The translations under genes and the position numbers were made by a program. Source: Carettochelys insculpta (lineage: Eukaryota > Chordata > Testudines > Carettochelyidae). From it: a stretch of 64,000 bases of DNA. A model generated the notes under the pieces. It was not told the DNA's origin and ran no database searches. It saw nothing but the letters and a program-made list of their open reading frames with translations. Position 1 is the stretch's first letter, and every line of letters begins with the position of its first letter. Location: the NCBI RefSeq assembly GCF_033958435.1, contig NC_134138.1:210561298-210625297 (forward strand), given 5' to 3'. This document shows positions 1 to 14,600 of this stretch, in pieces.

Positions 1-299
1 GGAGGAGATTTATTAAAAATACCCACAACCCAGAATATATTGGGTTGACAACAGAGAAGATCCCTTCCTGACTGCTGCAGGTGGCTAGCTGAAACTCTGA
101 AGCATGAGCTTTTAGGAATGTAGGACAAACTGGAAGTGGGCCCCAGGGATGCTGAACCCTGTGCTCTACCATCCTGAGTAACTTACTTATTCTACCACCA
201 TCACATTTGTCTAGCTTTCTCTAAACCTAAATTCCATCCCACAACTCTTATTGTCTGTTTCAGAATCTAACCCCTCTGAGGATTAGAAACCTTCTTTTA

Positions 300-1690
300 A
301 TTTCCAATTTTTTCATGGTCAGTTTTTGTTCTTGTGCCAGCAGTGTGCTTTATCTTGAACAGCTCTTCACCATTTCTGGTATTTGTCCCCCTAATGCATT
401 TATAGAGTGCAATTGCATCCCCTTTCAGCCTTCACTTTCATATATTAAACAAGTCAAGTTCTTCCATTCCCCTGATCATCCTCGTACCTGAATCTGTTTC
501 CATTTAAGATAACATTTTTTTTGGAACAAATGTGAGCAGAAATGTATACAGCATTCCAAAGGAAGTCTTATCAGTGCCTAGTACAATGGGAGGAATATTT
601 CTCTATCAAATGGAAATGCCTCTTGGGCTATAGCCAAGGATCACATTTGCCTTTTTATACATATGCATCACACTGATGGCTCAGAGTTATCCTGTGAGTG
701 GCTCCCACACTCAGGTGTCTTTCCCCCCTAGGCAGCTGCCAACTGGTGAGCCTGCAGCTTGAAGCAGAATTTTTTATTATTAGACCCTCACTACATAGCC
801 TAGCACTTCATGTTATTGAATTTCATCCCATTTCTGTCACTCAAGTCTTTAAGATCATTCAGACCACACTGTGTAACAGTCCAGTCCTTCTCCATATTGA
901 TGATAGCTCCCAACTTCTTCTGACTATAAATTTCAAGAGAATATTACTACTTTTTTGGGCTAAAGGCATGAGAAAAATAATGTATAAGATTGGTCCGCAG
1001 ACTAATCCTTGAACGACTCTGCTAGTAAACTCCCCACAGTCTCAGTACATTTCAGCATAAACTGTTGCCTTCTCCCTTTTAGCCAGTTGCTTAGCCTCCT
1101 TCCAATTCCCCATCTTCTCTCGTTTAAATAATAGGTTCCCTTGTGGTAAAATGCTTTACTAATATCCAAATATAATAGATCTACTACACTTCCCTTATCT
1201 AAATAAAGGATGAGTTATTTTCTCAAAGAAGGAAATCAGATTAGTGTGACATGATCTGCCGCTGGTAAACCCATATTGCATTACATCCCCTTTACTATTT
1301 ACCTCCATGAACGTAATTATTCTTTCCTTCATAATTTACTCTAGCACCTTGCATACAGCTGAGATCTGTAAAGACCAATATATTTTTCGTTTTCTTAAAT
1401 GCAGGTAGAACATCAGGTACTCATACTGGGTACCACAACCATAGAGATAGATTTACTAAAAACCCTTTCTATCAGACTCGCACTTTCATGTGCCAGTATT
1501 TTTATACAGAAATTATCGATTCCCTGCAGTTCGAATGCATTAAGCTTCTTATGTTTTTCCTGCAACTCCAGTGTGGTAATTTCCACTTCTAGATGCTCAT
1601 TTCCATTAGAAGTACTGCCTTCATGAACATATTCCATATTATCCATTATCCTTATTATCCTTATTGAAAACCAAGGCAAAGCATTCTTTT
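300..1690 (-). mobile_element. Old CR1-type LINE fragment
   Basis: On the minus strand there are scattered, frame-broken matches to CR1-type ORF2: around 1690-1420 a stretch reading like the acidic linker before the reverse transcriptase, then RT-like pieces around 1270-850, and 3' sequence towards 300. Phrases mirror younger CR1 copies in this window (for example the segment before the SPG-like motif). Many stops and indels indicate an old copy. There is no clear tail or target-site duplication. It could be an L3/CR1 relative rather than CR1 proper. Confidence 0.55.
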
Positions 1691-2440
1691 AGTTTTTGGA
1701 ACATACTTAGAGTATATTCAGTCTCCTTTCTTTTCTTTTCTAGACGCTACTCATAAAAAAGGCAGGGGGAAGGGGAAAAGGGCGAAAACCCAAACCGAAA
1801 CCTCCCATTTACAAACTCTCCAACTTTCACTAGTGAAAGGTTTTTAACACTAGGTTAATTACACCCCCTTGTTAAGGAACACCAGCAAGCACTGAGTCAA
1901 GCCAGACATCTAGAGCAAACCACTCAAAAAAAAAAAGCCCTGAAGCCCTGCACTTCTAGCAATGAACACAAAATCACCATTCTCTTTCAGGCCAATCTCC
2001 CACAGAAACTCTACTGTTCACTGTTTGCCTTGCACTAGGGATAGCCAGTTACATGAAAATAAATGATGTGCAAAATGAGCACAGAATAATACTAATCGTG
2101 TGATATCCAGACTTCTGATTTCTAAACTTTACACCAAGTTTGTGCAGAGTTAAATAATTATAGAAAGTGCAAGGCAGTGGAGCATTAATGGAGAGACAGT
2201 GAGTGAACATGATTAAAAAGGAGTTCAACTTCTGTCAATGTAGGTGGTGCTGGACCAATGGTACAAGCTGCATAAGTTTTTTGAAGCATCATGCGGATAA
2301 CTGCCTGCCTACGAGTGAGTTGTCTTTTCTTGAGGAAATTGTTATGGATAATGAGCAGCCACATGACATCCTTAGCAGAATAAGATGACTGCTGCTCAGC
2401 AAACTTAAACCAAAGTATCTAGACATTGTGCAGCAGTAGC

Positions 2441-3989
2441 CTAAGAAACTTTGGTTTCTGCACTATGGTCTTCTTCTTCTGAATTTATTTCATCTGTAGC
2501 ACAGGTACCTCTCTCTGGATGGATAACCATTTCTATACTTTCAGAGTCTGTCAGGGATTTTGTAACAAGTAGACCTTGATCAACACTTACCCACTCTTCA
2601 ACTTCATTATCCGTCAGTTTAGTGAGTGGGTTTTCTGAGTCACCATATTGACAGACGTCAAGTATCTCCTGTAGCACTCTCCTTTTTGGTCTTATGTTGA
2701 AGCCTTGCAATTCTTCATCAGACGGCCCCTCCACAAATACCACTTCTGCCCAGATTTTTTTCCATACTCTCTTTAAGTCTGAAGGGTTGCCAGAACATTC
2801 CGCATGAAGGCTACATCCTTGATGCTGTACTGCAACTGGAAATCTTGGATTTCACCTTCAAAGTTGAGCAGCTTCCTTATAAAATCCCTTCTGCAGATGA
2901 CTTTTAGATTTTGAATAATTCCCTGATCCATTGGCTGAATAAGTGAGGTGACATTTGCAGGCAGGAAGACTGAAAATATTGCCAGACACAAGCTCTGAGT
3001 CGAAAGGGTGACCACAACAATTATCTAAAGCCAAAATAATCTTTGTGTCTTCTGGCCCTGCAAGTTCAGGGTGAGCACAACAATTATCTAAAACCAAAAT
3101 AACCTTTGTGTTTTCTGGCCCTGCAAGTTCTTTCAGATGGTCTTTCAAAGCAGGAGCAAAGACATGATGGAACCAATACAAAAATATTTCCTTGTTCATC
3201 CACTCATTTGCCTGTGCCTTGTACTCCACTGGCAGATGGACAATATCCCATGCATGCTCTCGATCATTTGAATTTGGAAACCACTAGCAGCTTGATTTTG
3301 GTGTGTGTCAGTAGCATTAGCACACATAAGCAGATGTTGCAGTCCTTGTTTCTCTTAAAACCAGGTGCATCACCTCATGTGCACCAACAAGGGTTGAAGA
3401 CAGTAGTCAATGCCAAAAGAGTCCTGTTTCATCAGCATTGTAGAATTTATCTGGGGTTATGCCATGCTCTTCAATCAACTTCTTAAAAGCATACATAATA
3501 ATTTTCTGTGGCCTTGTGATCAACAGATTGTTTCTCTCCTGAGACATCAAGTCTTCTAATACCATGTCACATCTTAAAGCATGCCAACCAACTATCAGAA
3601 AAGAAAATACAGGTCTTGGTTATTTCCATCTGCTGATAAAAGTCCTTGGCCTTTTTGATCAACATTGGGCCAAAAATTGGAATTCCCTCGGAATGCTTCA
3701 AGGAAAATCATTCATACAATACACTGTCTAATTGCTCCAATTTTGGTTTGTGCATAGTTCAGCATTTCTCAATTGCTGTGCTTGTCTCAGCAGCTGACAT
3801 GAATTTCATATCTGCCCTTTGTGCCTTAATATCATAGGTCATCAATGAGCCAATGCCAAACCTCATCAATTGGCTCCTATTTTCTCCTCTTTCAAAGTGC
3901 CTAATTTGGTACAATTTCTGGGTTATAGTCAGCACAACGTGTTTTATTTCCTGATCTTTGCTTGTTGATGGTGTATTGGTAGCCATTGC
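2441..3989 (-). pseudogene. Tigger/pogo-type transposase pseudogene
   Basis: This is a decayed TcMar-Tigger (CENP-B/jerky-like) DNA transposase. From 3986 down, the N-terminal helix-turn-helix is recognisable (KHVVLTITQKLYQIRHFERG, then a degenerate GIGS..YDIK). The DDE part follows in shifted frames: WFHHVFAPALKDHL, ILVLDNCCAHP (catalytic-type LDNC..HP), then [20 protein letters not shown] and the C-terminal segment MVFVEGPSDEELQGFNI with an acidic tail ending near 2441. Several frameshifts and stops separate the pieces, so it cannot encode a full transposase. A 63-bp tandem duplication (3006-3068 and 3069-3131) repeats the LDNC segment. Tigger-like terminal sequence is not clear on either side. 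Confidence 0.8.
3006..3131 (-). repeat. 63-bp tandem duplication inside the Tigger DDE domain
   Basis: The two adjacent copies, 3006-3068 and 3069-3131, differ at only a few positions. Each encodes ELAGPE(N/D)TK(V/I)IL then LDNCC(A/G)HP on the minus strand. The period is 21 codons, so the frame is preserved. It is probably a local duplication in an inactive copy. Confidence 0.85.
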
Positions 3990-4212
3990 TTCAGGATGGG
4001 TATTATATTCAAAGGCAAAATAAGAATAGCCTTTACTGACTCAAGATTGCAAACAATATTTCTTCAGGTGTCAAAAAATAATGGAAGATAGCTACCAGAA
4101 TTTTTCCAGTTAACTGAAGGGTGACTTGTATTGTGGTCTAAAGCAGATGCCAGTTAACCAAATTTTCCAGATGGCTAAGGGCTAGTTAATCAGGCTAGTT
4201 AATCAGATTTCC

Positions 4213-4305
4213 AGTTGCAGTACAGCATCAAGGATGTAGTCTTCAGTGTGGAATGTGCTGGCAACCCTTCTAACTTAAAGACAGCATGGAAAAAAATCAC
4301 TATTG
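4213..4305 (+). pseudogene. Inverted Tigger transposase fragment
   Basis: On the plus strand this reads [20 protein letters not shown] then LKTAWKKI. It corresponds to the segment at about 2840-2755 on the minus strand ([20 protein letters not shown] and WKKI after a frameshift). It is a second, oppositely oriented piece of the same transposase. It may come from a separate copy or a rearrangement; the intervening 4010-4210 contains repeated TTAACCA/AGTTAATC-like words that could be terminal remnants. Confidence 0.65.
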
Positions 4306-4309
4306 TGAT

Positions 4310-5830
4310 TGTTCCCTATAAAAATAATCCTTGAAGAAAAGGCTTTTGGAATGGTTCATTCAGGAAGAAGTTGCAATGTACATTTCTGACTGGAAATAAA
4401 ATTCATTGACATTCATGTTGGTTGACACAATTATAATGCATTGAGCTAAACTAGATTGATAGCTTAATGCACTAATATGCCTACTGTTTGTAGAAACTGT
4501 GATATGAATATCTGGACCCATTGACTGAGTTGGGGTTAAAATTATAGCACAAGCATCAGATTGCCAGTTCTTAACATGCCAGATGGGCTAAGAAGTGAGG
4601 TTAGCTAAGGAAAGGGAATTAAAACAGAATAAAAATGAAGCATGTATTTTACAGCAGACGGTTCCTACAAGGATCAATCAATTCAGGTTAAATAAAATCT
4701 CTGATACACGTGCAAGTCTCCATAAATGAAATGAAATTCTCCATATGTGGCAGATACCACAATGAGGATTAACAACAGATATTTCAATCTGAATTTTGTT
4801 TATGAATTAGTATGCAAATATGTTACCCTCAACATACATACGTAATTCTCAGTACTCACAAGAAATCTGTGTTTTCATTCCTAGGACAACAAAAGTCTAA
4901 AAACCACAAAATGCTAAGCATTAAGCACCCAATCCCCTCCTATGTGAGAAACCCAACCACAGAAGGAGAAAATCTTTATAAAGTTAGACATTGCCTTTCT
5001 GCTCCACTATCATCAGAAAGAATGAAGTAAAAAGTCTAAATTTGCAAGAACAGCTAGGAGATTCTGTGGAAACTAGACCCTGTGCTGAGGATATGTCCTG
5101 CCCACTATCTTCTCTATGGGCTTCTCCATCTGCACATAACCCACCATCTCAAAAATGGGGGGAAGAGGTGCTGAGTGGAAACTGATGATCTATGCAGACC
5201 TCTGAAAGTATGATTAACCAACAGTATGCCATTGCCTACATTGACAAGTAAGCCTTTTTCAGCACTTTGTTCAAGTGCACCAATTGCCGACCTCAGTTGC
5301 CATCAGTGGTTGATTTTGTTCACGTTGATAGGCAACATAGACTTCCAGTTTAGGAATAATCTGAATTTCTAATTTAAAAAATGAACAGGAAAAAAAATCT
5401 TAGAAAAGTCCATTTTTACATTCTCTCTATATATACACACATCACAAAGAAGTAAAAAAGGCACAAGCTCAATTTATTTTGTCTTCACATGCTACCGTTA
5501 ATAGAGCTCAGTGTTCTTCATTGCTTGGCTGACATTTTGTCACTTGGGCAAGAAGAACCCAACTCACAGTTACAGAGTTGAGACATTCTGGCCCTGCTTA
5601 GTAATTTCCAATAGGCCACATTCTGATCCCTTTAATCTGGTTTAGTAGCACCTTCTTCCACCAGACATCCCACTGAATTTGGTAGGACCGGTGCACCTCT
5701 GAAGGGCTTATCATCAATTTGGTGCATATGGCTGAGCTGGCAAAAACATTTCAATGACTGCACTTGATTTCCCCCTTTATTATCTTAGGTCAAAACATTT
5801 CACAGTGCTAAATGAGAAAACAAGTATCAA
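4310..5830. other. KCNH8: Intron stretch without recognised feature
   Basis: AT-rich intron sequence. Short open frames (for example near 4812-5185) have no recognisable domain. No TIR, tail or simple array stands out. Confidence 0.5.
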
Positions 5831-6204
5831 ATAATAGAAATCATAGAAACATAAGACTGGAAAGAACATCAAGTGGTCATCAAGTCCATTGCCTGTGCTG
5901 AAGCAGGACTGAGTAAACACAGACCATCCCTGCCAGGTGTTTGTCCAACCTGTTCCTAAAATCATCCAGTGATGTGGATTCCATACACTTCCATAGAAGC
6001 CTGGTCCCAAAAGCTCTACCTAACATTTAACCTAAGTCTTCCTTGCTGCAGATTGCTTCCAGTACTTCTTGTCTAACATGCAGTGAACATGCTATACTCC
6101 TCTTCAGTTTATCCACATCTTTCCTAACATGTGGTCTCAGAATTAAACACAATACTCTAGCTGAGGTCGTATGTGTCCTAGTGTATGCAGCACTATCACC
6201 TCCT

Positions 6205-6915
6205 GGCCACGTCTACACGTGTAAGCTACTTCGAAGTAGCGGCGCCAACTTCGAAATAGTGCCCGTCACGGCTACATGTGTTGGGCGCTATTTCGAAGTT
6301 GAAATCGATGTTAGGCGGCGAGACGTCAAAGTCGCTAACCCCATGAGGGGATGGGAATAGTGCCCTACTTCGAAGTTGAATGTCGAAGTAGGGCACGTGT
6401 AGACGATCCTCGTCCCGCAACATCGAAATAGCGGGGTCCGCCATGGTGGCCATCAGCTGAGGGGTTGAGAGACGCTCTCTCTCCAGCCCCTGCGGGGCTC
6501 TATGGTCACCGTGTGCAGCAGCCCTTAGCCGAGGGCTTCTGGCTGCTGCTGCTGCAGCTGGGGATCCATGCCGCATGCACAGGGTCTGCAACCAGTTGTC
6601 GGCTCTGTGGATCTTGTGTTGTTTAGTGCAACCGTGTCTGGGAGGGGCCCTTTAAGGGAGCGGCTTGCTGTTGAGTCCGCCCTGTGACCCTGTCTGCCGC
6701 TGTTCCTGGCACCCTTATTTCTATGTGTGCTACTTTGGCGTGTAGACGTTCCCTCACAGCACCTATTTCGATGTGGTGCTGCCCAACGTCGAAGTTGAAT
6801 GTCGACGTTGCCAGCCCTGGAGGACGTGTAGACGTTATTCATTGAAATAGGCTATTTCGATGTCGCTACATCGAAATAAGCTATTTCGATGTAGTGTGCA
6901 CGTGTAGACGTAGCC
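6205..6915 (-). mobile_element. Harbinger-like MITE, copy 1 (711 bp, TSD CCT)
   Basis: It starts GGCCACGTCTACACGTG and ends with the inverse of GGCTACGTCTACACGTG. The flanking trinucleotide CCT is duplicated (6202-6204 and 6916-6918). Orientation is reversed relative to the full element at 50812-55783. On the minus strand it carries the leader, the TTAAAGGGCCCC promoter-like motif and a start codon reading MDPQLQQQQPEALG before a stop, then joins the right-end 290 bp of the family. It is therefore an internally deleted, non-autonomous copy that depends on a transposase supplied in trans. Confidence 0.9.
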
Positions 6916-6983
6916 CCTATGTCCTATGGATGACATTACTTTTAATATCCTCAGAATTTTAGTCTTTTTTCAACTGTACTAGG

Positions 6984-7790
6984 TTGATGACTCTTTTCAA
7001 AATGCAGTCTATAAAACGCAACTCTTTTCAGCACTATAGTGAGATCAACAAGCGCATTGGAAAAGCCGCCACAACGTTCTCCAGGCTGACGAAGAGAGTA
7101 TGGGCTAACAGTAAGCTCACTGTACACACCAAGGTGCAGGTCTACACAGCCTGTGTTTTGAGCACACTGCTGTACGCCAGTGAAACATGGACTTTGCCTT
7201 CAAAACAAGAGCAGCGGCTCAACACATTCCACATGCGCTGCCTTAGGCGCATACTCGGTATCTCATGGCAGGACAAGGTCCCCAATAGCGCAGTGCTTGA
7301 GAGGGCAGGCACCGCCTCCATGTTCACCCTTCTCAAACAGAGGCGTATGCGCTGGCTGGGCCATGTCTTACTCATGACGGATGGCCGAATACCAAAGGAC
7401 CTCCCCTTCGGCGAACTGGCGTCTGGAAAGAGGCCGAAAGGGTGACCTAAATTGCACTACAAGGACACGTGCAAGTGTGACCTCAGCGCTCTCTCTATCA
7501 GTGTGAACACCTGGCATTCGCTCGCCTCAGACAGGCATGCCTGGAAACAGGGAGTGAAGGAAGCTCTTGTTATGTATGAAACTATCTTGGTGAAGGAAGC
7601 GGAAGACAGGAGAGCCCTCAAGAAGATCTGTGCCCGTGATACCAGAGTGACATCTGCCTACTGCTGCTCACACTGCGGAAAGGACTGCCACTCCCGGATT
7701 GGATTGCATAGCCACAGAAGACGCTGCTTGAATCAGCCCAACTGGGGCGCAAACCCATGATCCCTTGGGATCGAAGGATGCCTACTGATT
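6984..7790 (+). mobile_element. RTE/BovB-like LINE, C-terminal fragment
   Basis: This is the C-terminal part of a non-LTR retrotransposon ORF, broken by one stop at 7443. It reads RIGKAATTFSRLTKRVWANS, VYTACVLSTLLYASETWTL, CLRRILGISWQDKVPN and RRMRWLGHVLLM, then after the stop a region ending in YCCSHCGKDCHSRIGLHSHR, a Cys/His cluster. This thumb-plus-zinc-finger C-terminus follows the RT catalytic domain, which is missing here (5' truncated). The clade is not certain: the thumb resembles RTE-like families, but I could not verify which. It lies inside the minus-strand CR1 and is younger than it. The 3' end is near 7790. Confidence 0.7.
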
Positions 7791-8107
7791 ACTGACTGCC
7801 TAGCTAGTTATTCACCAATTTGTAGTTGTGCATTTGCTTTTTCCTTCCTAATCAAAGTATTTTGCATTTGTCTTTATTGACTAACATCTTGTCAATATCA
7901 GATCAATTCTTTAATTTAAGATTTTTGAATTCTAATTTTGTTCAAGAAAGTGCTTGCAACCACTCCCAACTGGCTGTCTACTTCAAGTTTTTAAGCATAT
8001 TCTCCAGTCTGTTATTCAATCCATTAATGAAAGTATTGAACAGTACCAGGCCCAGGACTGACCCTTGAGGGACCTTACTAAATACATCCTCTTAGTTTTA
8101 CAGAAAA

Positions 8108-8480
8108 CTGTTGATAACTAGTAACAGAGAGAGAAAGCCATGCTAGTCTATATGCTATCAAAACAAAAAAGCAGTCAAGTAGCACTTTAAAGACTAATAA
8201 AATAATTTATTAGGTGAGCTTTCGTGGGACAGACCCGCTTCTTCAGATCATAGCCATACCAGAACAGACTCAATATTTAAGACACAGAGAACCAAAAATA
8301 GCAATCAAGGTGGACAAATCAGAAAAAAAATTATCAAGGTGAGCAAATCTCTCTACCCTCTGATTTGTTCACCTTGATATTTTTTTTTCTGATTTGTTCA
8401 CCTTGATTACTATTTTTCGTTCTCTGTGCCTTAAATACTGAGAACGTTCTGGTATGGCTATGGTCTTTAAAGTGCTACTT
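8108..8480 (-). mobile_element. Penelope-like short retroelement with inverted copy
   Basis: It shares its sequence with the insert at 63571-63755: a start AGTAACAGAGAGA, a segment with GTAGCACTTTAAAGACTAAT, GAGCTTTCGTGGGACAGACC and CTTCTTCAGATCATAGCC. On the minus strand the middle contains CTGAAGA, a short GCGGG/CCCAC hairpin and GAAA (8220-8246), resembling a hammerhead ribozyme core. After that, 8251-8345 is repeated in inverse orientation at about 8360-8460. Assignment to Penelope-like elements rests on the ribozyme-like motif and my memory of related sauropsid repeats. No reverse transcriptase is present. Confidence 0.5.
8251..8460. repeat. Inverted repeat, arms about 95 bp
   Basis: The arm starting TAGCCATACCAGAACAGACT at 8251 is matched in reverse complement by the arm ending GTTCTGGTATGGCTA at 8460. 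The inner parts (AATCAAGGTGGACAAATCAG and its inverse) are separated by a short loop around 8346-8359. A long stem can form. It belongs to the Penelope-like insert. Confidence 0.8.
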
Positions 8481-8713
8481 AACTACTTTTTCAGGTAGTT
8501 CTGTCAACCAGTTGTGCAGCTTCTGGGTAGTTCTGTCAATCAGTTGTGCAGCTTCCCCTTATAATAATTTTGTCTAGGCCACATTTCCCTAACTTTCTTA
8601 TAAGAATGCAAGAACAAAGAAATTGCAGTTTATTTGCTTTTTGTCTACAAAATTACCCGCTCCTCCCAAAGAAAGCTGATTTACAAAATGACCCACTGAG
8701 GTAAACACTGTTA

Positions 8714-12175
<3,462 letters not shown>

Positions 12176-12179
12176 AAAT

Positions 12180-12355
12180 CTTTGACTCTTTCAGAAAATG
12201 GCACTCTTCCTCATTTGGAAGAAGAAGCGGACCTCCAGAAGAAGCACTGCGTTCTTTTGAAAGGAATTCGAAACAGCACATTTTGTGTCTGCGCCACTTG
12301 TTCTTTCAGAAGACAGCCTGATTTCCTGAAAGGACTTACTAGTGTAGACATAGCC
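12180..12355. mobile_element. Truncated TIR element, one terminus only
   Basis: It ends CTAGTGTAGACATAGCC, which is the inverse of GGCTATGTCTACACTAG, a variant of the GGCTACGTCTACAC terminus found on the foldback and Harbinger-like elements here. I found no partner terminus to the left, so the other half is lost or too diverged. The left boundary is a guess. Confidence 0.4.
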
Positions 12356-12764
12356 AAAGAGTCATGTTTTATCTCCCTGTTCTTCCTGGACTGCTCCAGA
12401 TCCAGTACAAACTCAATGTCTAGAAGATACATTGGTGCCCCCTTGGAGGCAGAGATGGCCAGAGTGCTGCTACTAACAGGGGTGAACTCTTAGCAAGTTA
12501 AACAATATTTAAAATTGGGAGATTTAGGCCTATTAAAGGAGAAACAAACCTCTTCCTGGCAAGATGAGAAAGGGCCTCTCAAATGGAGAAGGAGGAGTGG
12601 AATGAGAAAAAAAACCCAACAACCCTCAACTAAAATACAGGAATTAAGAAACTAACTAAAGTAACAACCCCCTAAAATGAAAAAAAAAGAGGATAAGGTA
12701 AGCTTCTAAAATAAAGTTCTGCAAGGTTCACTGGTTCTGGCCAACTGGGAACATGTGAATATTG

Positions 12765-12845
12765 GGGGATTTTTCTTATATAGGGACCTATCATCCCCCA
12801 CCACCCCTTTCCATTTTTCATACTTGCTATCTGGTCACCATAGAT
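12765..12845. mobile_element. Fragment of a small DNA element ending in CTGGTCACC
   Basis: The stretch TTTTTCTTATATAGGGACCT, a C-rich middle and ATCTGGTCACCATAG resembles the right part of a short, very common sauropsid repeat whose termini read GGTGACCAGAT. The left terminus is missing. The same terminal word (CATCTGGTCACCCG) occurs near 38228-38241. Class uncertain. Confidence 0.4.
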
Positions 12846-13266
12846 TTGTCCAACATTATCCTATGTATGCATCATAAGAACAGAGCATCATGATCACTGG
12901 GTGTTTGTGAGTTGACAGATAAAGCACTGCTCCCTAAAGAATTGGAACAGAGGCGTATGTAACACATGGGCACCTGAAGTGTAGGGCCCGTAGGAACATT
13001 ACACAAAGAAGGAGGAAACATTTGCTCTATCTTTTCTCCTCCTCCCTCTGAAAGAGAGAGAGATAGAATGAATGTATATTGTCTTTTTAGAAAAAGGAAT
13101 AATCTTAACAAAAAATAACTGTGAAACAAATTACCACCTGATCAGATGTCCCTTCTTTTCCCAAGGGAATGGTACATCATACCAGCAAAGGGCTTTTTAA
13201 ACACTAATTTACTTCCCCCTGAGAGAATGTAACAGCAAGAATGGGCAGGTCTCATGCTTATCATTA

Positions 13267-13586
13267 CAGGTTGAATCTCTCTCGTCTGGCACCCTGGGGA
13301 CCTCACTGGTGCTGGAGAAGAGAATTTGATGGACCATGAGAGGTCAATATTGTCTAGCACATTACCAAAACTTCTCCTGCTTAGAAGACATTTGAGATAA
13401 ATTACTGCTGAATAACTAAATAACAGCACAGAACACTGAGAGCCAGGACTGGTGACCGTAAACAAGTTTTATGGGACCATGAGAAACTTAGCCACACCCA
13501 TGGTAAGTTGTCATCTAGATAAATAAAACCAAGGTGGATTATCTATGTTGCCAGAAAACAGTTCTGGATTAGAGAGAGTCAACCTG
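13267..13586. mobile_element. Tigger-like MITE with TA duplication
   Basis: The 320-bp element begins CAGGTTGAATCTCTCT and ends AGAGAGAGTCAACCTG, a near-perfect terminal inverted repeat. It is flanked by TA at 13265-13266 and 13587-13588, the target duplication of Tc1/mariner-type (including Tigger) transposons. It has no coding capacity. The mobilising transposase was probably Tigger-type, inferred from the TIR and TA. Confidence 0.85.
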
Positions 13587-14049
13587 TATCCATCTTTTCA
13601 AGTTCAAGTTTTCTGGTATACACACACAACACCAAAATTCACCCAGGAATTAAAATTATCCACACTAATCTAACAGCAGAAAAAAGGATTCCAGAAACTC
13701 TTGGATCACTAGGGATATACTGGCTATTGGTGTATGAAAAGGAAGAGAACAATTCACATTACTGTTGCTACCACTGTTGTACAGCTACGCTATATCTGAT
13801 ATTAACCACACCTTCTAAGGCATGAATGGAAAAGTTGTCATCTGCTAAGTATGATAAACCCTGTTTATATTAATGAATCATATTTGATCAGAGGATATGA
13901 ATATTTGCTATATGCTTGTATTCAAGAATGTGTTTTGTTCTTAAATAACACCCACAAGATGTCACTCAACCAGTTTTACAACCATTCTAGCCAGCCCTGG
14001 CTGATGGACAATCCGGACTAATCTGTTCTTCAATGATCTCTACATTTTG

Positions 14050-14600
14050 ATGCCTCAGGACACATGGAGTTAACAGCTATCCTGATGATTCAGCAACACA
14101 TGTAAGGATATGTGCTGTGCACATGCTAGGTAAGACTCCGCATGTGCCAGTAACTTTTCATGCACATGGAAAAGCGTATAAATGGCAACTGAAGTCACCT
14201 ATTTTGCTTCTTTTTCCCCCAAGCCTCTATACTGTGGATTTCTAACAAAAGGAGCATTTTGAACTATGGACTGAGGCATCTTTTGGAACTATCCCAGAGA
14301 TTTTTGTAAGCCAGTAGACTCATTCATCACCACTACAAATATGAGCTAAGAAATTTGTAATATATGTAATCTTTAAAAATTTCCACAACACTTTTTTATT
14401 ACTAATACAATCTTCAGTTAGTTTAGTTTACTGATTGACGTAGAGGATTACATTTGGATGAGATCTAATACACATATCAGAGTAAGCATGTTAGTACCAG
14501 GGGTAAGTATCTGATCCCCTGGGACTTGTAGACCCTCATGTGTGGTGAATTGGATTTTCAGTAATCTCTCATCAGTTAAGAGTGTGATGCTCCACAACTT
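14050..14600. repeat. Possible old interspersed repeat of unknown class
   Basis: The wording (GAACTATGGACTGAGGCATC, a region of short A/T-rich tracts, then GTAAGTATCTGATCCCCTGG and TTGGATTTTCAGTAATC) resembles a repeat I associate with turtle genomes, but I cannot name its class and see no termini. Single-copy sequence remains possible. Confidence 0.25.

Larger units (their letters stand above)
5838..8640 (-). mobile_element. CR1 LINE, minus strand, interrupted by three insertions
   Basis: The 3' end is on the left (tail words AATAATAGAAATCATAGAAAC at about 5838). Minus-strand CR1 3' UTR and C-terminal ORF2 follow to 6204, resume at 6919-6980, at 7797-8107, and again at about 8481-8640, where LDKIIIRG and LHNWLTELP can be read. 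Insertions are the Harbinger MITE (6205-6915), an RTE-like LINE fragment (6984-7790) and a Penelope-like insert (about 8108-8480). It is decayed and no open ORF remains. The 5' end lies close to the KCNH8 exon and is hard to place. Confidence 0.7.
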
